From positions 49,173 to 113,172 of the forward strand of contig NZ_JACLHY010000017.1 of assembly GCF_014397245.1 (NCBI RefSeq): a DNA stretch of 64,000 nt, written 5' to 3'. The notes beneath the pieces were generated by a model, which was given only the letters and a program-made list of their open reading frames with translations, did no database searches and was not told where the DNA came from. The translations under genes and the position numbers were made by a program. Source of the stretch: Arenibacter arenosicollis. Lineage in GTDB: Bacteria; Bacteroidota; Bacteroidia; Flavobacteriales; Flavobacteriaceae. Each line of letters starts with the position of its first letter. The first letter of the stretch is position 1. Positions 49,016-57,493 of the stretch are shown in pieces.

Positions 49016-50642
49016 TCCCTTTTTTGATTCTTCAAAGGAAATCGCCAATGATTTTCTGCAAAGTATAGTATTTATCGACGACAGGGCTTTCATAAGTGAA
49101 GATCCAAATCATCATGAGTTCAATGCACAACAGATAACCCGGATTTTTGGTAATAGTAAAAAGGTATGTGCAGTATATAATCCAAAGAGTTTGGAGGATA
49201 TTAATAATTTAGCTGAATTGGCTAAAAAAACTGATGTTACTGTCTTGGATTGGCAGATAAATATTGCTGAAGAGGAAGTTGAAAATGAGGAAGAGGACGC
49301 GGATAATGATGATCCTAGGGGACCTCATACAAGAAAAATTATTAGGGAGATATTATCAGATCCGCTGACCGGGAAAGGAAGTCTCAAATTGATATTGATA
49401 TATACGGGAGAACTTGATTTACCTGGCATTACAGATGAAGTATTTAGTGATCTACAAGCTTTAACCATTGAAGGCCTGCAACGGGGCGATTGTTGTGTAT
49501 TTACCAATAATATAAAAATTCTAGTTGCCGCTAAACCCGCGAGTAAGGATGGAAGCGGGGAATCAAAATTCAAACACAATCCCGAACTGAGCAGTAAAGT
49601 TGTCGATTACGATCAGTTGCCCGAATTTATTCTCACACAATTTACAGAAATGACTGCTGGTTTATTAACCAACTTTGTATTGCAATCACTTACGGCTATC
49701 AGGAGTAATACATTTAGATTAATTAAGCTTTATAAGAAAGAGCTTGACCCTTCATTTCTTTCCCACAGACTTCTTTTGCCCAATCCAGAGGATTCGAAGG
49801 AGCAGCTTATAGAAATTCTATCACATTCAATTCAAGCCATATTGAATTACAATGAAACTGGAGAAACGACTTCAACATCAAACATACTTGAATGGATTGA
49901 CACTAAAGAATTTGACAAAAAGCTCACGATCGATAAGGATAAGGATTTAAATATTAATGGAGCCTTTATAAAAAATTGGATTACAACTAGCTTTGTAGAA
50001 GCTTGTAAAAAACAATGGGTAGCTAGTGGCTTCAGCGACGAACAACATGCTCCTTTAGGGAAGTTCACTAAAAAGGAAAGAGAACTTTACAAAACCGCTT
50101 CGGAATTTTTCATTGGGCAACCTGCAGACGATATCGATTCCGAATTTTCAATACTTACGCATCACAAGAGTAATCTAAAACAGCCATCATCATTACCAAG
50201 GCTAACGTTGGGTACATTGGTAAAACAACTTCCTATAGCTGAGTTGCAAGAGGAACGTTTCTTTCTATGCATTCAAGCCCGATGCGATAGTGTTCGGTTG
50301 GATGAACTCAGAAAGTTCCTATTCCTACCACTTGAGAAAGTGGAAGGAAATTCAAAGTTTCATTTTGTAACTGAAGATAATTCAAAGTTCATTCGATTAA
50401 ATATTGTAAAAGACGCTTTCGAGTTAAGAACGATTAAGTTTCAGCCATCAGAGAAAAGTCAAATAGTTCAGGCTGAAGAATCAGCGGGTCAATTTTATTT
50501 TAAATCATATCATAACGAACATTTCCAATGGTTGGCTGATTTAAAAGATGCACACGCCCAAAGAGAAGCCAATAACTTTGCGACAAAAATTTCTAGAGTT
50601 GGTTTAGATGAATCCGAATGGTTAAGGCGTTGGAGTAATTAA
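49008..50642 (+). CDS. Receiver-domain protein (Response_reg_2-like) of the methyltransferase operon
   Basis: 544 aa from ATG 49008, overlapping the GHKL-gene stop by 8 nt (ATGAATAG). The N-terminus reads like a receiver: SIVFIDDRAF gives the acidic pair D24-D25, and VTVLDWQI gives D81 at the end of the third strand, the phosphoacceptor position. An acidic insert (EEEVENEEEDADNDDP) follows directly, which ordinary receivers lack. The remaining ~400 residues (LPEFILTQFTEMTAGLLTNFVLQSL, then RLTLGTLVKQLP) are mainly helical with no recognised output domain. Proteins of this class are known as partners of GHKL ATPases in mobile defence-like operons. I infer that it accepts a phosphoryl or conformational signal from the upstream protein and controls the ATPase-TOPRIM protein encoded downstream. 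Confidence 0.75.
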   Translation: MNSPFFDSSKEIANDFLQSIVFIDDRAFISEDPNHHEFNAQQITRIFGNSKKVCAVYNPKSLEDINNLAELAKKTDVTVLDWQINIAEEEVENEEEDADNDDPRGPHTRKIIREILSDPLTGKGSLKLILIYTGELDLPGITDEVFSDLQALTIEGLQRGDCCVFTNNIKILVAAKPASKDGSGESKFKHNPELSSKVVDYDQLPEFILTQFTEMTAGLLTNFVLQSLTAIRSNTFRLIKLYKKELDPSFLSHRLLLPNPEDSKEQLIEILSHSIQAILNYNETGETTSTSNILEWIDTKEFDKKLTIDKDKDLNINGAFIKNWITTSFVEACKKQWVASGFSDEQHAPLGKFTKKERELYKTASEFFIGQPADDIDSEFSILTHHKSNLKQPSSLPRLTLGTLVKQLPIAELQEERFFLCIQARCDSVRLDELRKFLFLPLEKVEGNSKFHFVTEDNSKFIRLNIVKDAFELRTIKFQPSEKSQIVQAEESAGQFYFKSYHNEHFQWLADLKDAHAQREANNFATKISRVGLDESEWLRRWSN

Positions 50643-50650
50643 AATAAAAA

Positions 50651-52447
50651 ATCCTGGAACTACCCAAACTTATATCAGCAATAAATACGGCCCAGACAGC
50701 CAATCAATTCAAACAATATATCGATTTTATTCAATTTCCCTATTATCGTAACGTAGAAATTGACACAAGAATTAACTTTAATTTTCCGTTAACGGTTTTC
50801 ATAGGTCAAAACGGATGCGGTAAAAGTTCATGCCTTCACGCGCTTTACGGAGCGCCTGACCGCTATACACCCTATAAATTTTGGTTCGATACAAAAGTTG
50901 ACCCTGTAAAGTACTACGACGAGAAGCGTAAAAGACATTCCTTTTGGTATTCCTTTGAGATTAACGGTCAAACAAAAGAAGTTATCAAGGCTCGTATCAA
51001 AAGACAAGATGATCCTAATTATTGGGAAACTAGTAGACCCTTAGCCTGGGCAGGAATGCGAACGAGGGAGGAGAAGAATGAAAGAGACAAACCTATAATT
51101 AAAAATGTAGTTTATTTAGACTTTAGATCAGAACTAAGTGCTTTTGACAAATACTTCTATTTTGGAAATTTAAAGAACAGTCGTGCTAGAAACAAGCAGG
51201 AATATCTTCGCAGAAGATCCTCCTCTCTAAATAAACTATTTACTGGAAAAGTTTCTAAAATTAGCTCTAGTACTAGAGATTTGAATAAGCAAGTGGAAAC
51301 TCTAAATTCCAACGAATTAAAATGGATTTCATTTGTATTGGGACGACACTATATTAAGGCCACTTCTGTTTTACATAGTTTGTTTAGGAATGAAGGATAT
51401 TCAGTATTATTTCAAACAGATTTTGCGAAATACTCTGAAGCAGTTGCCGGAAGCGGAGAAATGGCCGTTGTAAGATTAGTAAGAGAGGTGCTTGCCGCTC
51501 AAAACTATTCTCTTATCTTATTGGACGAGCCAGAGGTATCTTTGCATCCCGGAGCACAAGAAAGACTAAAGTTGTTCCTTTTAGAACAAATAAAAATAAA
51601 AAAACACCAGGTTGTATTAACTAGTCACTCTCCATCGATTGTAAAAGGTTTGCCAAAAGAAGCTATAAAAGTTTTTTATCAAAATCCTCGCAATGGAAGA
51701 TTTTTGATTAGCGAGAACCTTTCCCCTGAAGAAGCTTTCTATCATATAGAATTTCCTGTCTTCAAGAAGAAAAATATATTTGTGGAAGACATATTGGCTC
51801 AAGAGATTGTAACAGGGGTACTTGAAAAAATGGGTGATGCTACTAAAAACCTATTTAATGTAAGATTCAATCCTGGCGGTGTATCCGTAATAAAGAAAGA
51901 ATTCATAAGTGTGTTTTGTCGTGAGGAAAATACGGAGAACTTTATATTTTTTGACGGGGATCAATCACCAGACTCTCCTCACTTTGATTGGCAATCCTTT
52001 ATTGCTTCGGATATTAATGTGACTTACCTTAGAACAAAGATTAAAGAACAGACAACTGAAGATATAAAATTTTCAGTGGATGGAGGTTCCAAAGGAGGTA
52101 ATCAAAAACAGCAATTGGAATTGCTCAAATCGTATCTCGACTTTTATTTAACCCATGTATTTTATCTGCCAAAATCTGTTCCAGAAGATATTATTTGGAA
52201 CCAAGAATTTGCAATCAACCAAATAAGAGCTCTTATTTCAGATAAGAATGATGAAGATGTGCTTATAGCTGAATTAGAAATAATTTCGGATATGAAAAAG
52301 AAATTTGCTTTTATTACGAAAATAATTCTAGGTGATAGCAGTTCGGATAGTATATTGAGTGTTCAACGTCAATTTATTCAACGATGGCTTAATCATCAAA
52401 ACGAAGATTTTGATAATATTCAAAATACTATAAGCGATTTAATTTAA
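50651..52447 (+). CDS. OLD-like ABC ATPase with TOPRIM-like C-terminal part; non-standard start
   Basis: About 598 aa. Walker A GQNGCGKSS is at 50804-50830, Walker B LILLDEPEVSLHP around 51515-51545 and the H-switch VLTSHSP about 25 residues later. Downstream, FVEDILAQE (51779-51805) and FFDGDQS (~51947-51967) look like the Glu and DxD motifs of a TOPRIM metal site, giving an OLD-nuclease-like layout. The first ATG, GTG or TTG in this frame is 51056, which would remove Walker A. The frame is open from 50648 after a TAA at 50645. Homology-like sequence KILELPKLISA begins at once, so translation probably starts at ATC 50651 or CTG 50654, 9-12 nt after the previous stop. Alternatively the start is damaged and the gene is a pseudogene, or slippage on the A6 tract (50646-50651) is used. 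Confidence 0.7.
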   Translation: MLELPKLISAINTAQTANQFKQYIDFIQFPYYRNVEIDTRINFNFPLTVFIGQNGCGKSSCLHALYGAPDRYTPYKFWFDTKVDPVKYYDEKRKRHSFWYSFEINGQTKEVIKARIKRQDDPNYWETSRPLAWAGMRTREEKNERDKPIIKNVVYLDFRSELSAFDKYFYFGNLKNSRARNKQEYLRRRSSSLNKLFTGKVSKISSSTRDLNKQVETLNSNELKWISFVLGRHYIKATSVLHSLFRNEGYSVLFQTDFAKYSEAVAGSGEMAVVRLVREVLAAQNYSLILLDEPEVSLHPGAQERLKLFLLEQIKIKKHQVVLTSHSPSIVKGLPKEAIKVFYQNPRNGRFLISENLSPEEAFYHIEFPVFKKKNIFVEDILAQEIVTGVLEKMGDATKNLFNVRFNPGGVSVIKKEFISVFCREENTENFIFFDGDQSPDSPHFDWQSFIASDINVTYLRTKIKEQTTEDIKFSVDGGSKGGNQKQQLELLKSYLDFYLTHVFYLPKSVPEDIIWNQEFAINQIRALISDKNDEDVLIAELEIISDMKKKFAFITKIILGDSSSDSILSVQRQFIQRWLNHQNEDFDNIQNTISDLI

Positions 52448-52850
52448 AGGTCTGCCAGTATATAAAAGACACTCTTGATTTCCAACATGTTTTTTGCAAA
52501 ATTATAAAACCTTTATAACACTCTTTACAAATAGCACCTTTTGTAAAGAGTATTTTACAACAAAGGGGATGTTGTGGCCATCATTGGAAACTTAAAATAA
52601 TAGTTTAACATCCACATTTATGGAGAATATTTTAGAAATCTCTTAGGAGAGAATTTATTGGTCATGAATTGTAGCCTTACCCATTTTTTAGGGAAAGCTA
52701 CATTAAAACATTGCTAATTGACTAATTCTCATAATAAGTTACTTTTCATTATTGGAAATTCGATTTCAAAATGACGAAATGAAGATGAATTTATGTTCAA
52801 CAATAAAAGGATGTTAACCTTTCTACCAGCCCTAATTTTTCAATCTATTT
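52448..52850. other. Intergenic between cargo operon and coupling-protein operon (convergent)
   Basis: 403 nt. It contains the terminator at 52520-52557. The rest is AT-rich without a gene and marks the right end of the cargo island. No direct repeat flanking the island was recognised. Confidence 0.5.
52520..52557 (+). terminator. Terminator of the methyltransferase/ATPase operon
   Basis: ACTCTTTACAAA (52520-52531) pairs perfectly with TTTGTAAAGAGT (52540-52551) around an 8-nt loop, followed by ATTTTA. It lies 73 nt after the ATPase stop; the stem is AT-rich and the T run short, so strength is moderate. Confidence 0.65.
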
Positions 52851-53249
52851 TTATATCTTCTTCTTAAACTCTGTCAGCGCATTAACGATGGCAGATTCCA
52901 ACTCCTTGTATTCCTCTTGAACATCGGTCTGGTACACCACATTCTCCCCAATATTGTCCTTAGGAATAAACTCGTTGTCCTCTGTGAGGATCCATGCCGG
53001 ATTATAACCCAGTGAGTAGTAATACAACACAAATTTTATGGTGGTCAAGGATATGGCCCCTCGTTCCACATTGACCAAGGTATTATAGTCCATATCAAAA
53101 CGTTCGGTTATCGATTTAATGGAAAACTCGCTGGAACGTTTATTGCCAGTATCCTTTTCGATAAGCTCTTCGCGAATCATCCTTAAACGTTCGCTTATGT
53201 ATGCGAAATCCTCGGTGGAGGCTCTCATCATCTCGTCAATATCTTTCAT
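52851..53249 (-). CDS. Small HTH (XRE-like) regulator linked to the coupling protein
   Basis: 132 aa. Residues ~18-95 fit an XRE-type helix-turn-helix: RLRMIREELIEK, then FSIKSITERFDMDYNTLVNVERGAISLTTIKF, split by the turn, and LYYYSLGYNPAWIL. This is the form used by several Bacteroidota mobile-element regulators. The C-terminal ~35 residues are acidic and helical. It lies 21 nt downstream of the coupling-protein gene, so they are probably co-transcribed, and it may control the minus-strand operon. Confidence 0.72.
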   Translation of the reverse strand: MKDIDEMMRASTEDFAYISERLRMIREELIEKDTGNKRSSEFSIKSITERFDMDYNTLVNVERGAISLTTIKFVLYYYSLGYNPAWILTEDNEFIPKDNIGENVVYQTDVQEEYKELESAIVNALTEFKKKI

Positions 53250-53270
53250 GTTTTTAATTTTAAATATAGA

Positions 53271-55796
53271 TTATTCCTTATACATTTCTATAGGATAGCT
53301 GGACAATAAGGTTTCCAAACTTTCCAAAGAATCAGTAAATACATCTGTTTGGTTAACCGCAGAAACACTTTCAAAAGTAGGTGTTTCATATTGCCTACGA
53401 AAGGCATCTGCCAACTCCCTGCTGGATTTACTGCGGTATTTCTTCATAAAATCTTTTGCAATGATTTCGTCCTTTTCCAGAGATCCCGCTATTTTATCAC
53501 CAATTTTGTGTTCGTCAAAAATAGCCAACTTTGGTTTAATCCCCGTACAACGTAGGTATTCCCGTTCCACAAGCTCATTGATATCTTTGATCACCTTTAA
53601 AAAATTAGCATCCAGAATCCTATCTATTTCCTTGTCTATATACATGCGATTTACCAACGCAGTAATATAGTGCACTATATGTTGTGTAGAACCGGAATCA
53701 TCCTTTGTCAATTCCTCCAACTTTTGTAGATGGTCGAACAATTTTAGCTCATGGGCCAAAGGGACAAATTGCATTTGCTTTATATGATTATCGTATTGAT
53801 CTGCTGCAAACTTCTTAATGTAAGTGGTATAAAATTCCAAATAATTTGTTTGACCAAAATCAAGATTTTGCACCACCTCAAAAAATTCAAGGCTGTGTAT
53901 AAGTTTCATTTTGGAGGCCACCAATTCCTGATGATCTTTACTTTTAAATTTGGTACGCACGGGCATTTCGTATTTCCCTTGTATCTTTTTAGATTCCATT
54001 TTCGGTTTTAACAACCCAAAACACAGTTTTTGTTCAATAGGGTTTTCAAAGGTGTCGGCTACAATGCCCCCAAAATAACCTGTAGACATACTGGTGATCT
54101 TACTTTTTGGCAACAATTCCGAAAGAATGGTACTGAAATTGACTGTGGTATCGTTATTGGATATTGCCTTGCTTTTTTTTCCTTGATGGATGCGTCCGAA
54201 TATCTCACTGATCCTTCGGGCCGTTTCCCCTTTTGCAGCTCCACTGAACACATTGGAGCAGTTGTCAAAGATGACCTCTGCCAGTTCCCGGCCATAGTCG
54301 GCTATCAATTGTGTAATGCTCTGTATCCCCAGTACCGTGGCAACATAATGGGACCTTCCGGTATCGATTATCTTGCGAAGTCCCATAATGAAAACGGTTG
54401 GGAGTTCATCCAGGATAAGACCCAAAGGCCTACAGCCAGGTTTATTTACCACTTGCAAAACCTTATTAATATAGAGTCCTATTGGAGCGGCATAGATTTC
54501 AGAACGGTCTGGATTATTTTGAATACAGACTATTTTAGGTTTTTGAGGGTTATTGATGTCCAAACGAAAATCGTTGCCTGTCATGATATAATAGATTTCC
54601 TTGCTGGCCAGCATGGAAAGTGATATTTGGACGCTTGCGGTCTGACCGGCCAACTGCTGGCCCGCTTGCCGCTCCATAGCATCCTTGAACGGAATCATAA
54701 GACTGCGGACTTCTACTTCCCTCATCATAATTTCCAACAAGTATTCGATGTTTATGGTGGATAACGTAATGACATGCGGCAATGTGCAGATATTCTCACC
54801 AGTCTCCTCGGATTTCTTCTTCAAGTACCAGATCAGCCCTGAGACAAAACTAATGGCACTCTTGGAAAAGAAATCACTTCGCTTTATCCATTCTTTGTTC
54901 AGGTTTTTCATGATAATGGTTGCAGCATCTGCGGCATCGGTCTGGTTTTGCATTAAATAGGGGTCAATTGGATTGCAGCGATGCGATTTCTCTATGTCAT
55001 CAAAACTCAGCGTATAAAAATTGGGAAGGTTGGAAAGTTCCTTGGCACCGGTTGTGCATTCCTTTTTTCTTCGCCAGTAGTTATAGGCAATTTTACTAAG
55101 TGTATCGAACTTAAAATCATATATCAAAAGTGTAAAGTTCTTTTCTATCATTTGCTCTATGATCTCTTCGATCAATGCAAAGGATTTCCCACTACCCGGT
55201 GTACCTATAACCAACAGGGCACGAAAAAGGTTGACAAAATTTATCCACCCTTTCCGCATTCGGCCTTTATATTGGTATTCATAGGGAATGTTTACGGAAT
55301 ACTTGGTCTCTATGCGATCTTCCATTTGTTGAAACGTTTCGTTCCGGTCATTGAAAGGGTCCTCTTCTGCCTCATTGGTAAAGTCCATCACTTGGAAAAG
55401 ATGTACCGAACCAGAAACAGAAAACAGGAAACCGATATTATATAAAATCAAAGAGCACCAGAGCAAACTGATTTGGGAAGGTTTAAAATATCCTGTTATA
55501 AATAACAGTACACAGCCAATTCCAAAATACGTTAGGCCGGTCAAAAATGATTTGCCCTCTTTTTTTCTGGGATTATATAGCATTACCGAACCTAAAATGA
55601 ACATCAATAACATTGTTCTTCCGGGTAAGGGCTCTTGCAAAGGCTTAAATCGAATAAGGAAATCATGTATGATTTGTGAAAGTTGTGAATCACATTCCAG
55701 ATATTGCACGATCGGGTAATAGGAAATAAAGCCTATAATAGCAAAAAAGGTTACCGAAAGTAGCATGGCCGAGAATGCCAGATTCTTGTCGTTCAT
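53271..55796 (-). CDS. VirD4-type coupling protein (MobC/TraG-like T4CP)
   Basis: 841 aa. The N-terminal ~125 residues carry membrane helices (FSAMLLSVTFFAIIGFISYY and others). Walker A VIGTPGSGKSF is at about residue 200 and Walker B GLILDELPTVFI near 455, followed by GIQSITQL, the usual T4CP 'xQxxxQ' region. This is the Bacteroidota coupling protein that takes the relaxase-bound strand to the mating channel. In typical elements it follows the relaxase on the same strand; here it is on the opposite strand, with the cargo island between. Its length is usual for the group, with a ~200-aa C-terminal all-helical extension. Confidence 0.92.
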   Translation of the reverse strand: MNDKNLAFSAMLLSVTFFAIIGFISYYPIVQYLECDSQLSQIIHDFLIRFKPLQEPLPGRTMLLMFILGSVMLYNPRKKEGKSFLTGLTYFGIGCVLLFITGYFKPSQISLLWCSLILYNIGFLFSVSGSVHLFQVMDFTNEAEEDPFNDRNETFQQMEDRIETKYSVNIPYEYQYKGRMRKGWINFVNLFRALLVIGTPGSGKSFALIEEIIEQMIEKNFTLLIYDFKFDTLSKIAYNYWRRKKECTTGAKELSNLPNFYTLSFDDIEKSHRCNPIDPYLMQNQTDAADAATIIMKNLNKEWIKRSDFFSKSAISFVSGLIWYLKKKSEETGENICTLPHVITLSTINIEYLLEIMMREVEVRSLMIPFKDAMERQAGQQLAGQTASVQISLSMLASKEIYYIMTGNDFRLDINNPQKPKIVCIQNNPDRSEIYAAPIGLYINKVLQVVNKPGCRPLGLILDELPTVFIMGLRKIIDTGRSHYVATVLGIQSITQLIADYGRELAEVIFDNCSNVFSGAAKGETARRISEIFGRIHQGKKSKAISNNDTTVNFSTILSELLPKSKITSMSTGYFGGIVADTFENPIEQKLCFGLLKPKMESKKIQGKYEMPVRTKFKSKDHQELVASKMKLIHSLEFFEVVQNLDFGQTNYLEFYTTYIKKFAADQYDNHIKQMQFVPLAHELKLFDHLQKLEELTKDDSGSTQHIVHYITALVNRMYIDKEIDRILDANFLKVIKDINELVEREYLRCTGIKPKLAIFDEHKIGDKIAGSLEKDEIIAKDFMKKYRSKSSRELADAFRRQYETPTFESVSAVNQTDVFTDSLESLETLLSSYPIEMYKE

Positions 55797-55869
55797 TATT
55801 AAATTAAAGTGTTACAATGTACCTTGTATAGATTGTCCTTTAATTCTTCTTAAAAAGGATCTAGGAAGA

Positions 55870-57426
55870 TCATTCTATCAAGTTTTGTAAGTTATTGTTC
55901 TTCTTTGTTCCATTCTTCCTTTTTTCAGGAGTAAGGGGAGCATTTTTCTTTAAATGCACCCTGATTTCCGAAAAGGGAATGGTATAGCTAAATTTCAATC
56001 CAAAATCGCATTCCACGCTGTTGCTATTAATTGATTTTATGATACCAAGGTTAGGTGCGCCTTCAGGCCCTTTGGTTGTTTTCAATTCAATTTGATCCCC
56101 GATGCCCATAAAATCTGTGCTTATAGTTTCAAATTTTACGTATTTGGCATTCTTGTAATTCTTAAGGTCATCGTTCCAATCCTTACCTTTAGATTTATGT
56201 ATAGTGGCTGGGAACGTTAGATAAAAATCGGTAATGGTTTCTATCAAGGATTTGAACAGATTTTTACCTCCGTTAACCTGATTAAGTTTTATGATTTCAG
56301 GTAAGGAAAATGCCAATATAATCTTGTCTTTATATTTTACCCATTTAATCGAATTAGAAATAAGCTTATCCCATGCTTTGAGAGTCTTAAATTTTACCTC
56401 CAGCAAGGTGATATGATTGGTCAATTGATCCCCGACTTTTGAGGTGTAGTTAATAGTAAGGCTTACATTTCCGTGCCTATTTGAACTTTCCACATATACC
56501 TTTGGATTAAAACGGTTAATAAGGTTCGTAAACAACTTTAGGTCGAACTCGAAACCTTTGATATCATTGTCCATTATGGATATCATGGATACACTGTTTG
56601 TCTTAAGGTAAGGTTCGGTTAGTTGACCGAAGAAATCTAACTTTTTTTGATACACGTTGCCACTAAAGGATACATAAAAATTATCTGGACTACCATTTAG
56701 TTCATGGTAGGAGAGGAGGTCTATGCCACTTTCCCCGACTACAATTTTGTATGGATTCTTGATGGGGTTGGAATAAAATAGGAAATGATCTTTTTGATTC
56801 AAGACTAGGCGAAACTTTTTAATTTTATTGTCCCTACTACTTTTATATGTTTTGTTGTAAAGAATGTAATTTTGGGGATGGTCTTCCAAATCGTACTTTG
56901 GAAAAGCAATATTGGCATTTTTATGGCCTTTATCCCGTTTGGAATAGGCATTTAGCAAACGGCCCTTAAATAACGGATCGTTAATTGTGGTCTTTGAAAT
57001 ACAACGTTGATGCCTTAAATAATTTGAGTTTCGTAATGGAACAATAGTAAAATTTTCCGCCAAGGATTTCCTTACTGCCTTGGAACTTTGAACTTCCATA
57101 GCCGTATTTTCTATATATCCTATTCCATTCACGATTTGGAGACCGGCATCAACGGCCTTGTAAAAATTAGTGTTACGCTTCATTAAGAACATAAAGAAAA
57201 GCCCTTTGTCCTGGGAATCATTTCGGTTAAAATAGGTTACGGGTTCCCGGGCCATTTGCAGAACAATGCGGTCTCTGTCGTTCTTAAATTCCATGGAACC
57301 TGCACTTTTCTTTATCAATTTGTACCCATTTTGACGTAAGTACATCGGAAAATTGACCTCAGCATTGATTTTTGAAATCAATCTTTTATAATGGTCAGGG
57401 TCGTCTATGTAGTTAGGACTTTGCAT
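55870..57426 (-). CDS. TOPRIM-domain primase-like protein of conjugative elements
   Basis: 518 aa. The N-terminal ~100 residues (FPMYLRQNGYKLIKKSAGSMEFKND) have the layout of the CHC2 zinc-finger fold but lack the cysteines. The middle part has the TOPRIM motifs GESGIDLLSYHEL (catalytic Glu) and ISIMDNDIKGFEF (DxD). GKDWNDDLK is the conserved ending of this Bacteroidota family. It probably makes primers for, or otherwise processes, transferred single-stranded DNA. It lies 73 nt upstream of the coupling-protein gene on the same strand. A 12-bp hairpin stands directly before its ATG. Confidence 0.8.
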   Translation of the reverse strand: MQSPNYIDDPDHYKRLISKINAEVNFPMYLRQNGYKLIKKSAGSMEFKNDRDRIVLQMAREPVTYFNRNDSQDKGLFFMFLMKRNTNFYKAVDAGLQIVNGIGYIENTAMEVQSSKAVRKSLAENFTIVPLRNSNYLRHQRCISKTTINDPLFKGRLLNAYSKRDKGHKNANIAFPKYDLEDHPQNYILYNKTYKSSRDNKIKKFRLVLNQKDHFLFYSNPIKNPYKIVVGESGIDLLSYHELNGSPDNFYVSFSGNVYQKKLDFFGQLTEPYLKTNSVSMISIMDNDIKGFEFDLKLFTNLINRFNPKVYVESSNRHGNVSLTINYTSKVGDQLTNHITLLEVKFKTLKAWDKLISNSIKWVKYKDKIILAFSLPEIIKLNQVNGGKNLFKSLIETITDFYLTFPATIHKSKGKDWNDDLKNYKNAKYVKFETISTDFMGIGDQIELKTTKGPEGAPNLGIIKSINSNSVECDFGLKFSYTIPFSEIRVHLKKNAPLTPEKRKNGTKKNNNLQNLIE

Positions 57427-57438
57427 GTGTAGGATATA

Positions 57439-57471
57439 AAATGGCCGACATGCTTGGCGTGTCGGCCATTT
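57439..57471 (-). promoter_or_regulatory. Strong intercistronic hairpin ahead of the TOPRIM gene
   Basis: AAATGGCCGACA (57439-57450) pairs perfectly with TGTCGGCCATTT (57460-57471) around a 9-nt loop. On the mRNA it ends 12 nt before the TOPRIM start codon (57424-57426) and begins 22 nt after the stop of the upstream gene. No clear T run follows, so it may be an attenuator, a processing site or a weak terminator. Confidence 0.65.
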
Positions 57472-57493
57472 GTTTGAGTTAGTATGAACTGAG

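Noticed and set aside
49008..50642. Reading the 544-aa protein as an ordinary two-component transcription factor
   Set aside because: No DNA-binding output domain is recognisable, and the gene is embedded in a methyltransferase/ATPase operon.
54030..54623. 197-codon plus-strand frame inside the coupling-protein gene
   Set aside because: Overlaps the Walker B and other conserved parts of the VirD4 gene; no independent protein features.
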